Source: Botryotinia globosa
Taxonomy: Eukaryota > Ascomycota > Leotiomycetes > Helotiales > Sclerotiniaceae
DNA length: 64,000 nt
Assembly: GCA_014898425.1 (NCBI GenBank)
Contig: RCSZ01000011.1
Coordinates: 310,001 to 374,000 of the forward strand
Reading direction: 5' to 3'
Below are positions 11,246-22,182 of the stretch, piece after piece. The translations under genes were made by a program, and so were the position numbers. The notes below the pieces were generated by a model that saw only the letters and a list, made by a program, of their open reading frames with translations, ran no database searches and was not told the DNA's origin. The first letter of the stretch is position 1. Every line of letters starts with the position of its first letter.

Positions 11246-12879
11246 TTAAGCGTTTGATGCCCAACCTTTTGCCCTATCTTCAAACCATTTGCACGTTTCT
11301 ACTGCAAGAGAAAACTTCATTGGCTCATAAAGATAATTCTGCTCTGTCGGTTTCGCTTCATTCCGGGTACAAAGAACCAAAGTTTTGACGGTTTGTAACT
11401 TTCTAATATGATTTTTGAGGAACGGAGTAAGATTGTCCTGGAAGCTAGACCATCTCAACCATTCTTTATCTTTGTAACGACGATGAACATCCGGAGCAAT
11501 GTTTAAGACGAGCTTTTCTAAATGCGGACAAAGCTCGTGGATAAACTGTAGATAGATGAGGAAGTTCAACATAAAGCCCTCGCCACAAGTCCTGTGATGC
11601 TCATTTGCTGGATTGCAGCGATGAGTCTTCATGTTGCCAGAAAACTGGAGACTTTTGATAAGTTTCGCATTTTCCGGACCGATATTGTAAAGGAATCGAA
11701 CGAAGGGATCCTGGTAAGCCCAACCTGCTAGATCTTTGTCGCTAACAGATTGTTTTAATTGAGAGACTACGTCTTTAACTTCGACCAACCATTCGTTATA
11801 TGGCTGTAGTACTCCGACGGTCTCTATGTGTCTATCTGGTTTGAGAACGGTCGAGCTTGACCGAGGTCCATCCTGATTGTACATCATATATTTTCTTGTG
11901 TTCCTATGGGTTGAAATGTCAAACGTAAAAGTGTTATGTCTGTACAACATCTCCGTGCCATAACCGTGGAAAGCTTTACATACTCTCAGGCAGCTTGCAT
12001 CAACCATTGGACGTAAGATGTTTTGCATCTGAATGTAAGGCCCGGATTCATCGCTCAATTCTAGTTTCTTGATGGATTGCGGTCCTGGCTCGAAAAAGGT
12101 ATCTCCAAACATCCCGATGGATGGGTGATATTTTTCTGCAAAGGCATACACACGGTAGCCATTACGGGGTAGATCTTGGCGAACAGGTCCAGGGTAAGGA
12201 GGACGAGCGATTTGGTAATGGGCTTCTTGGTAGTTGCTATTTTTGTTACTAGTCATCGCTCTAGGGGCTATGGAGCCCACGTCCTCGCCGACAATGAGAT
12301 TATAACCGATAATCTTGTCTAAAATCTCTTCAAGTTGAACAAAAGTTAGCCTTCGTCTTCATGGGAAATTATAAAAGTTGAATGATGGGAAACTTACCCT
12401 GTGGAAAGTTGAGCAAGTGTCTAGGGTGAGATCTCGGTAGATTCCAACCTCCCTCACTCGGATGAATTCCGATTGCTTCCCGAGCTGCAAGTGTATCCTG
12501 AGTTAAGCGGTCCACATCCTTTAGTGGCACCGGACTGTCCCAATAATCGACATAAGTCTGAGTCTCAGTCGATGATCTCCAGCGCGAAAGATTTTTCCAA
12601 AGTCGAGGTTGGGCTTTGTAATGGTAATATTCAATGTCTGCAATGATTGTCAAGTTAGTATTTAATGAATTATTAAATTTATTCAGTGTTATACATACCT
12701 CTGTGAATGATATGTCGTATTCCATCTTTCACGAACCATTGGCTATGGATCCAGCGAGCAAGGACTCGTTTCTGAAGGGCCTCCTCAGGAGTAAGATCTG
12801 GGAATTCGGTGGATGCGCGGAGCTGCTCTTTCTGAGAATTGTGCTTCTCGATATAAGATTTTTTTTCTTTCGCAGACAT
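11246..12879 (-). CDS. array paralogue 3: F-box-like protein of unknown function
   Basis: Third array copy, 500 aa with the start used here. Exons are 12879-12699, 12637-12398 and 12327-11246; introns are 61 and 70 nt, both phase 1 and at conserved positions. I chose the ATG at 12879 (MSAKEKKSY) because it gives an exon 1 of the same length as in the paralogues. An in-frame ATG at 12933 would add 18 residues and cannot be excluded. Exon 1 ends WFVKDGIRHIIHRG, a more divergent version of the family motif. Exon 2 ends HPRHLLNFPQ and exon 3 begins EILDKIIGYNLIVGED. Other shared blocks are RPMVDASCLRVCKAF with LYRHNTFTF, YQDPFVRFLYNIGPENA, LIYLQFIHELCPHLEKLVL and CKWFEDRAKGW. No known enzyme motif is present. 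Confidence 0.82.
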
Positions 12880-13998
12880 CTTTGGTCTGAAAGGAAGATT
12901 TAAATGGGTAGATATTGAATCTAATAAGTTCATTTTAGATTTTTTGTGTAAGATAAAGTCTTGATGAATGAAGTTCTATGAAGGAAGTCCCTGATCAAAG
13001 AAGTTCTCGATGAAAGATGAGAAGAATAGCAGGAGAACTTTTTTCAGGAGGAAATTTGTTTCCCTTATAGCTACTTACCAGATACTTTCTGGTGATATCA
13101 ACAGCCGTAGTAAATGAGCGTAACAAAGATTTAGTATCGCAGCTAAGACCGTATCATAGATCCATTTGATGAGTGACAGAATGCTAACGATATATCAGTA
13201 ACGCCGACTTTTACGGTCAAATTACAACTCTGAGCTGACATTTCGATTTATATACATTTCTTACCAGGCTATACATCGCGTTTTACACCGTGAACCATAA
13301 TGTGATTAATAATTTAACGTTGATCGTGAATCGCAAAATAGCACTACCCAGTTATACGGCTGGACGACCAAGTCTAAACATGCGCTTCATGTTACCCTTA
13401 TTGAGACTCATGAATTTTGGTGCGTTTTCTGATGTCTCACTGCTTTTTGCTTGCTTCGCCGACCGCGGTGAACGGTGATGATTTAGACGCGGTCAATTGA
13501 TCATACTTATGGCAGTTTATGACAGTGGTCTCGCAATCAGTATTATTTGCAGGTATTTTTCGCTCTGAATCGTCCTTGAATCTGTTAACAGCTGGGCCGA
13601 ACTGTACCATGATAGTTGTATGTAATCTTGCGATATGGAACCGTTTCCCAAAGAGAAACTCAATCCCCCTTACTAGCAACCCCGCACTCGCTTAAGGAAT
13701 ATTAGCCTAGATTTTGGTTTCTGCACCATCATTGCCCCCTATGTTATTCAGATGGCGAGCTTCATCTGATTTAACAAATGCGGTTATTTAAAAATTGCTC
13801 AAAATTATAAACTAAGAATTCATATTTAAAAGCTGTGAATGCTGAAAAAGCTGCGAGCTTTTATTGAAAAACATTATCAGTACCCGTGTGTCAATGTCTT
13901 GATTTTCGATACCAAATCACATTTGTAAAATATCGAAGGCATTCGTTGGTAAAGAGCTTTCAGTAGCACTGAAGCAATATTGATTCAACCTTACACTC
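12880..13998. other. intergenic region between array copies 3 and 4
   Basis: This spacer carries the presumed promoter of copy 3 and the 3' flank of the decayed copy 4. Only short unrelated frames are present; I see no gene. Confidence 0.5.
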
Positions 13999-15705
13999 TC
14001 ATAACACGCTATTCGTCACCATTTCCTGAATCACTTGCACCAAATAACAGTAAGCCTTACTGAATCTTTTATTAAGTGTGTTTGTAAGAACACCTACATA
14101 ACCAGATGGGGAAAATGGAATCTTGACACCGTTCCTCGAAGGCATAAAATGCTGAAACATAAATCCTGCGAGTCTCTGATCTTCAGCTGCTCTTCTCGCT
14201 GTTCTACACGCAAACCACTGCATTGTCTCTGTTGCAAGGGCAAATTTCATGGGAACGTACTTCTCAGGCTCACTCCTGCCAACAGCATGTAATATTAAAC
14301 TCTTGACAGTCTTCAGTTCCCTGATGTGCTCTCCCAAGAGTGGAAATAAGTCCACTTCGAAACTCCCAGCTTGATTCTCATCTGGATGAATGTTCAAGGT
14401 GATTTTTTGTATGTTTGGACAAAATTGGTTGATAAACTTGACGTAAATTTGTAGGCTAATTCGTATATCATCTGGCTGTGGAGAGGCATTATGACCTCTA
14501 ATTGAAGGGTTTGCACTGGTTGTCTGATCATCCCAGTAAATTGAAACGTTTTCAAACCTACCGCATTTTTCAAGCCCATAGTTTGAAGAAATCGAAGAAA
14601 TGGGTCGTAGTACAGCCAACTCATCCGGTCTACCGTGGAAGGATCCTGAATTTGGGAAATTTCTCTGCCAATTTCATGATTCCAATCACCGAGAGAAAGG
14701 AAATTTGGATTAGGCTTCTTGAATTTCGCATCCTGGTATCGTTTTCTGGGTTTGTTTCATCTACCATGCACCCACTGTCAACGCCCAAAGATTGAATGTT
14801 GGATTGATATGTAGTGAAAGTAAAACTGCTGTCTCGGTAAAGTAGGGCTGAACAAAGATTGTTAAAATCTTTACAGACACGTAAGCAACTTGCGTCGATG
14901 AAGCGATCGTCCACTAGATGATTCATTTTCAACAACTCCTGACTGCCTGTCTCGGGCTTGCAAAAACTATGGGCTTTTACTCGGACCTGAGGTGAATACT
15001 GCGAGTGATATCAGGGATCAGATTGGCATATAGGACCAATATTTTCGGAATAATGAACACAATCGTCTGGTTCCCGATAGATAAGCGGTCTGCCGAGGTT
15101 ACAAGTAGTTGTGTCTGGGACCAAAGAACCTTGTTCTTCTCCTACAACAAGAATGAAACTAAGGATTTGTTGATAATCTCTATCAGCAACACAAACGTCA
15201 GCCGCGAACAACCACATATGAAAATAAATCTTGCATGTACATTATCGCCAAGGTAGATTTCAAGTGCTTCTACATAGATTTTGGAAATTTCAGGATATGC
15301 TGAGGGTACGATGTGGGATGATTCCAAAAATCTCCAGGGTCCAGACCAAGCAACCGACGAGAATGCAACAGCAAGTTGGAAGTTCTATCGACTTCATTGA
15401 GCCGCGGTGCTTTACAATAATCCGAGTTGAAAAAGAAACTTACTAACTTGCCACGGAGCTGTCTTTTATCATAATAGAGTTTTAAATCTAGGGTTGTCAG
15501 CACAGAGGGTTGTCCGAGGTAGAAATCTACATACTGGTGTCAAAAATTGACCGACTACCAGTCTTCTGGAACTCTATATCTCTGATTGAGTTTCGATAGT
15601 GTATTTCGCAAAAGCATCCTCGAAACTTTCATCCGGGTATTCTCTTTGAGCTGCTCTCTTGATCTCATCGATATTTGTCAAGTTTGTTGGTTCTTCATCA
15701 GATTC
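13999..15705 (-). pseudogene. array paralogue 4, disrupted by frameshifts and a stop
   Basis: All parts of the family can be recognised, but not in one frame. Exon-1-like sequence (IDEIKRAAQREYPDES) lies near 15600-15700 and runs into TAG without the FWKDG motif. Exon-2-like sequence ends at about 15275 (YPQHILKFPK). Exon 3 starts EIINK and then changes frame to ILSFILVVGEEQGSLVPD. It meets TGA at 15011-15013, resumes in the same frame (DDRFIDASCLRVCKDF, LLYRDSSFTF), then shifts twice more to YYDPFLRFLQTMGLKNA and to YVKFINQFCPNIQKITL. The last segment runs about 55 residues past the usual family end. Copy 3 is the closest relative by eye (VGEEQGS versus VGEDVGS). Several independent lesions make a sequencing error unlikely as the sole cause. 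Confidence 0.82.
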
Positions 15706-16651
15706 AGACCTAGGACATGGTGCCACTATTGCCGAAAAGAAGCTTATATATACTCGACATTGAGAAAGGGTGCATCTTGGTAGTTGATAATGTATGCAGA
15801 AGTAGAACTGTCTTTGTGATTTTCGCAGACATTCAATCTTATATCTTGAAGATCTGCTCACCTGTTTTTAATGCCGTACTCAGCAACACATCCACTGCTC
15901 CTTTCTGGGGGGTTCATATCATGGTATGTAGGTCCTTCTGATTGAATTTCTTGATACTTCATAATCCTTAATATGATACAATCATGAACGTATGATATAC
16001 ATTTAACATTGCGAAAAGCTAGTGGTTATGTTGTGATATGAGTCAATATAAGCACGTGAACACGCGCTAGCGAACGAATGTATTGCATATACCTAGCTCT
16101 AAACCTAGAGTAGAGCAACAATATCAACAAACGCATCAGACCTATAATGAAGATGCTACAATCGCCACCGAGGCGATACCAACGAGGCGATACCAACGAG
16201 GCGATACCAACAAGGCGATACCAACGAGCACCAACACATTAAATCCAAAATCTAACAAGAAAATAACAGAAGGATTAATATCCACAGCATTCAACTCATT
16301 ATTCCCTACTCACCAATAAAATTTCTTTAGTGATTATCAATCTGACCAAACGACATGGAAAGTCTCAAAGAATGCAGAGACCATTGAAGACATGAAAGGA
16401 AATTTCAGATGATCAAAATCACTCTAGAGAGTCATGATCATGATCATAAATATGAGGCCACCAGGTGGGCACAGTAAATTCCTCAAAATAACTTTATTGC
16501 TCAGTCTTTGATCAGGAGATGAACGATTCGTCTGTGCATTCATCAACACATGGCTTTCAAGAATGAGAGGGCGAAAACATAGTAGTTCGGATGGGAGGAC
16601 GCTTTGCAATGATTTCAATTGAGCTCACAAGTCTACAAGGAGTTATCTGCT
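15706..16651. other. intergenic region with a 14-bp tandem repeat
   Basis: No gene is seen. The region lies between two pseudogenes and contains the repeat listed at 16170-16225. Confidence 0.5.
16170..16225. repeat. 14-bp tandem repeat, four copies
   Basis: Four consecutive copies of GAGGCGATACCAAC are present, with one base change in the fourth. The unit is not a multiple of three, so it does not look like a coding repeat. Confidence 0.85.
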
Positions 16652-17990
16652 TCACGAGAAGTCATTCTTATCAGATATTTCTTTATTGCAAGCAAATAGC
16701 TTTCCAGCTTGAATTGTAAAAGTCTTATTCCGAGTAGCCAATTCTGTATTTGTTACACTGTTCAGTCTAAATAATTGTTCCTTGATAGCCTGAAATGATC
16801 TCGAGAGAAATTAATGAGATCCCTTGCATGCGAAGTAACAAATCTGCTTACATTGGTCGTTGATCAAGTGCTGCCTTTGACACTCTTTTCTCGCCTTGAA
16901 GGTGACTGGCTAAGATGGTACGAACAGGATCCTGAGTCCATCCACACAAATTTCCTCCAGTTTCAATCACCACTCCATTAGTCAACCCACTTCGCTCCGA
17001 CGCACTTTAATTAGGATACATGACAGCGAAAGATTCCTGGGGTAGTAGCATCCAGTTTAAAAGAGACCGATATGGAGCACCATAAGCTTCCAGTATTTCC
17101 CGAAGTTTTCATATTTGCCCTTCTCTAACTTTGAACCTGATGCCAACTCGATACAGAAATCTTTAATCCTTTTCCCTTCTTCGACGTCGTCCATATGCCA
17201 GACTTAGTCACCGTGCTTCAACCCCTCAAGTGTGATTTTTTGCATACTTCGCCGGAGTATGTACAGCTGTACCAGCCATGATCTTGGTATTGTAAGTGTT
17301 GACAGCCGGGCGTGCTCGTTGACTTCGTCTTTTGACAGTTCCAGGCTCCCTGTCTGGTCTAGCAGGTGAACTGACTGGATCTTCCATCGCTTCTTGAGGC
17401 TGTTTGGGTGACGATTTTGGTTGTCGAGCCGTGTTCTCTGAAGCATCGCCATCACTTTGATCCTCCTCTCTGGAAGATACAGCTCTTCTAGCTAAAGCCA
17501 TGTCATTATATGTTTTGACTTGTCTGCGCACTCGCTGACTTCGTCTATCTGTACTCTCAGGCGTTTCATCTATTGGAATATGCGCAGGTATACTCATTGC
17601 CTTCCGCTTTCTGATGGTTGTCTTTTCTTTCACCTCTGTCTCCTCCGACTCCCTGACTCCCATCGGTAGAAGTCTGAACATCTTTTTCTGAACACATTCC
17701 GAGACTGGACTATCTCCCCAACCAATATCATTGGCAAAATGCAATTGCTCATCAGTTGGTTTACAATCTAAATCACACTTTTGGACTGATGGCTCAATCC
17801 AAGTTCCATGACGAAGACGCTTTTTCGCGTTGACTGTCGCAGCCTTTTTGCCTAGAACAGCTCTTTTAGAAGTCATCCCATTGATTGGACTAGATTCTCC
17901 ATCGTTTGAAGAAGTGACATGGCTCTGCGCTGTGTGTTCTGAGATCTCATTGATGTCTTGCGACTTCGAAGGTTCGATAAGTCGCACCAT
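16652..17990 (-). pseudogene. decayed gene for a basic, probably nuclear protein (unknown family)
   Basis: From the ATG at 17990 a 254-residue frame runs to TGA at 17226. It is rich in Lys/Arg/Ser/Glu and has an internal repeat: RRSQRVRRQVKTYNDMALAR at about residue 150 and RRSQRARPAVNTYNTKIMAG near the end, followed by HTPAKYAKN. Coding-like sequence continues downstream but is broken. After a run of six A at about 17236-17241 the frame shifts to LEGLKHGD, meets TAA, then reads VEEGKRIKDFCIELASGSK and GKYENFGKYWKLM. After a second TAA it reads KVRRSEVG, shifts again to GLTNGVVIETGGNLCGWTQD, and ends with AIKEQLFRLNSVTNTELATR and a TGA at 16652, after a probable 62-nt intron (16851-16790). 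Both TAA codons could come from CAA by one C-to-T change. A truncated 254-aa protein may still be made. I do not recognise the family. Confidence 0.55.
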
Positions 17991-19033
17991 CGTGCTGTAA
18001 TTTGGATTTGATAGATGTTTCAGCCAAACCTGAATTTCCGTAGTGGAAAAGGTTTAAGGTGCGCTGTAAATTTAATTAGATATATGGATTAAATATGCAT
18101 CCAACGTGGAGTTCTTGTAATTTTGGATTCAACTTACCAGGAGCCAAAATAAATAGAGGTCGATAACCTTCTGTTATCATGTATGGTGATTAAATCTCTA
18201 TCCATTTCCTGCTGGCTTCACCTGATACAAATACACGATTCAACGCGATAGTTCAATCTGGTAACCTGGTTGTATCTTTCGAGTTTCAATTAGTCGGAAG
18301 TGCTTAGCAAATAACTTGGCAATGGTGTTGTCGCGAAGAATTGTTTATCTTGGAATAATGCGAGAGTGACTTCGACCTTGCAAAGGAAGCCACTTTCTGA
18401 TATGAAAAAACTTTGATCTCGGGAGCCTTCCATTTTAAGTCAAACTACATGTGACATTAACTAGCGAGATAAATAAGCTTTGGTATTTTATTTGTGCTTC
18501 TTGCTCGGGATTCACATGTATTATTCTTTTTGTGAAATTCCAACAAACTGCTCACAATTATTTTCTCCTTTTTCACATTTATTTAGAAGTCATAGCGAGA
18601 AAAGACTGAAAAAATTATTCAAGACATTTTGATACATGGGAATGAGACATGTATGTAACAGAATAAAGAAGAGCATGCCATAACACACAGTTCCAAAGAT
18701 TGTGACATTGTGACCACAAAGTAAAATATTGTCTAATTTTTCATCACAGAGTTTCTCTCTTAAACATTGTAGTGAAGGCTCATCCTATAGGAAGCCCAAT
18801 ACTACTCACGACAATGTGGTATTGAATTTAATCTACTTCGTATCCCCTAGGGTTAAGAACAAAACCCTCAGAAGTCCACTGATCTGCCACTGAACCACTC
18901 TTTTACTTTCCACAATACTTATACACAAGGAATACTTATTGAATTCCTAACATGCCAACCAGAGATTTGAGTGACATGATTTTGTTAGACCAGAGTATCC
19001 ATGCTGAAATTCTACAAGGCAAATCCAAGACAT
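17991..19033. other. intergenic region
   Basis: No gene is seen. It contains the promoter side of the decayed gene and the 3' flank of array copy 5. A sequence at 18843-18910 resembles a broken tRNA but fails on pairing. Confidence 0.5.
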
Positions 19034-20621
19034 TCATGACTCTTCTTCTCCTATGGTATGACGTCTCCAAAGTCGCAGTAACTTCTGCCTCTCAATCTCC
19101 TCATGTTCCCACTTATGGGCTCTCTCTTTAAACCACAGAGTAACCTTCCTTTCCAGTTCTAAAACTCTTCCACGATGAAGTTCAGGGAAAGTGTGAATTA
19201 TCTTTACCGTTCCAGGCTCAATGATAGTGTAGTTCGGTTCAGCTTCTTTCCATTGATAGATTTCAAGAAGACGAACCGTCTTCAGTGTTTTCAACAGCTC
19301 AGTGAGAGCTTCAAATTTGTTACTCGCCCTTGATTGTGAGAGATAAATTGGAAAGTATACTTTATCTTCTCCAATGCCAATCACCATCTCTTGGAGACTG
19401 GTGCAGAACTTGTTGATTAACGGAATGTATAAGCAAAGACTCTCATACAAGCCATCTTCGCAATCCAGTCCTCGTTCAAGACCTCCACATTTATGTGTCA
19501 CAATTCTTCCGCGAAAATGTAACTTTTTGATCATAGCAGCTTTGGCAGGACCAATGGCGCGTAAGAATCGGATGAAGTGATCGTGGTAGAGATAATCTTC
19601 AAGATCATATATTGAAAACTTCTTTTGAATAGCCCGAAATGCCTTTGAAAAGAAACGACTAGGGTTAGAGCCATAGGTCGTCGATCTTCGAGTAAATGGT
19701 TTCAGTGTCACATTGCCCTTGTGCACTTTCCCAAAGGCCAGATACCCTGGACATCCAGCACTGTGAACCTGTGTCATGGAGAACTGAAACACATTCTTCT
19801 CATACAACATCCTTGTCCCTTGAACTGAAATGGTCTTACAAACACGAAGTATTGTTGCATCTATCGTTGGCCGGTAGACTTTATGAAGCATGAAGTATGC
19901 GCCCTTCGAATCATGATGCTTCTTGGTGATGATAGTGCTCAATGGAACTGGATGGTCGAAATCTTCGCTGTTGGAAAAATCTGGTGGTTCATATCTCTTG
20001 CCGTCCAATGTGTAGGAACGTGACATTTTATATGCACTTCTTTTGTTGCTTAAAGTGACGTCAGGTGTAATGGTATGATCTTCGATGACCAAGGTGAAGA
20101 CCAGGATGAGATCGAGGATTTCTGCAAGCCAAACGATTAGTCTTCAAAGATTCTATGTTTTGAATGATAACATACCTTGAGGAAAGTTTAGTAGGTGATA
20201 TGGATGGCTTCGAGGCAGATGCCATTGTCTTTCACTCATATGTGTGACTAAACCTAAGTTTGGTTTCATTCTATCAACGTAAGATAGCGATGTGTTTCTC
20301 ATGGTTGAGACATAATAGCAATCATAATTATGCCATTCTTCCTTGTACTGAGGGACTTTTTTGTCATAGTAGTCAATGTCTAAAGCAATTTCAGTAAGTG
20401 TGGTTATTAATATTAAACCCTAGACAAGGTTGTAACATACCTGGGCCATAAACATATCTCTCGCCATTTTTCCAGAAGAATTCATCTTCATGAATTATAC
20501 CCAATCTCCCTTGAGCCATTTGTTCATTAGCTCTTGATGCCAGTTCGTTCTGGACATCTCGTTCAGTGACAGATTTCATCCTGAAAAATAGTTCAGAAAA
20601 AGTCAGAGGTCTCCTCGACAT
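19034..20621 (-). CDS. array paralogue 5: F-box-like protein of unknown function
   Basis: Fifth and rightmost array copy, 490 aa. Exons are 20621-20441, 20379-20176 and 20121-19034; introns are 61 and 54 nt, both phase 1. Exon 1 is short and ends with FFWKNGERYVYGPG. Exon 2 ends with HPYHLLNFPQ and exon 3 starts EILDLILVFTLVIEDHTITP. The VIEDHTITPDV segment is nearly the same as in copy 1 (TIEDHTITPDV), so copies 1 and 5, at opposite ends of the array, may be closest relatives. Other family blocks are RPTIDATILRVCKTI with MLYEKNVFQF, YHDHFIRFLRAIGPAKA and LYIPLINKFCTSLQEMVI. The C-terminus is Glu/Arg-rich (KWEHEEIERQK). The function is unknown. The ATG at 20621 is the only start that keeps exon 1 of family length. 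Confidence 0.83.
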
Positions 20622-22182
20622 TTTGCTTCTTAGAATATGCAGAGTGTTGATATGTAGTAGACCAGGAATGATGAGATATCGATTTTATATTCTTTTGGAT
20701 ATGTATTGAAGTTCGGATTATGCACCTGATTTGAATTCGAGAAAAAGAAGATAGATGGATAGATAGAAGGATGATATAATGGTGTGAGATGGAGGAATGT
20801 GCAGGAGAAAGGGAGAAAGGGAGATACAGAGAGAAGCCATGCATCTCACTAGCTTCCCTAATTTAATATTAGTAGATCATCTTACTGGTAGCATAGATCA
20901 TACAGTACCTGCAACCGAGTATTCCAAGAACCTCACCAATCAAAGAGCAAGAAAGTAGAATATTCTGACAAATTCTAGACTTTTGAATCCCTACTATTAT
21001 TCACTCACCTTGACTATCATGTCTGTATTCAATTTTCAAAACTAAAGCAACCTGGAACACTTTAGATGAGCCATGACAACCTGCTAAGAACGATTTTAGT
21101 TATATATAGAAAATGTGGACAATAAAGCACTCTGAGATTTTCCCATCGTGACGATTAGACCAAGAATGGCAATAGAGGATTCAACATAAAGGAGGGAGGA
21201 CGAAATACCAATACCAAAGAATAACATACTAAATATCTACTATTTTCTATCTATCAGTAGTTAATATCTACTTAACACCATCCTTATATACAGTCCCTGC
21301 ATCTCTCCACCAACTATCACAAAAAAAGAAAACAAAGAGGTCTCTAGTCTCAATATATGCACAACAATATAGAAACCAGCTTCTCATAAATCTATACGTG
21401 CTTCTCTTTGTGCTATGCACTTCTTAATCATGCATTCCTCTACCCATACAATTCCTCATATGCAAACCAAGTGTGTTCATTTCCGAGCTAATTATTTACA
21501 ATACCGGATTTCATGGTGTGGGTATGGATTGTTATTCATATATTCATATATTCATGGAGATCTAGGTCTACGTTTATGAGTCCATTCTTAGAAAATGATT
21601 CTTAAGACTATAATCATAACCACATTAACATCCACATCCACAATCACACACTCAAATTCACAATAAAAGACCATCCCACGAAACAAATCCGGTTAAAAGC
21701 AAGTAAGCAAGCAACTATCGATTTCAAATCTCTCAAGTGACTACCTATGTACTTGATAACTAAAGCGAGTAAAATGCACAAGCGAAGTGAAGTGCATGAC
21801 TAAATTAAAAAGTCAAACACCCACTCACCCAGACTTCTTCACAAATTTTGACTATCTAGCCAACCTCATCAATCATATCCATTTATCCACTTATCCATCC
21901 ATACATCCATTTATTAATTCCTCCACTTCATTCATTCCTTCGTAATCGTAGTGGTATCATATCATAGCACTCATTAAAAACTCCTAGCTGTGACTGTCTT
22001 ATCCTCTGACGTTCCATTCATTCAATCATGACAAGCAACCCTTTAGGGAAAATGAAAACTATCCATCTCTCCATCCAGTCATGGAGGTTATGCTATGCAA
22101 TCCTGATTATATCCATCCTTTCTTGTTGTCGAATCACCTAGTATATGTAAACGCAGTCACACCAGATAGTAGACACTAGAAT
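20622..22182. other. intergenic region
   Basis: No gene is seen. The left part is the promoter of array copy 5, with a purine-rich segment at 20740-20840. The right part is the 3' flank of the next gene, with many CATCCA/CATTCA-like short repeats around 21880-21960. Confidence 0.5.

Noticed and set aside
18843..18910. tRNA-Arg(TCT)-like sequence on the minus strand (TTCAGTGGCAGATC, TGGACTTCTGA, AGGGTT hairpin)
   Set aside because: The 5' acceptor strand does not pair, the anticodon stem is incomplete and the T loop lacks TTC. At most it is a tRNA relic.
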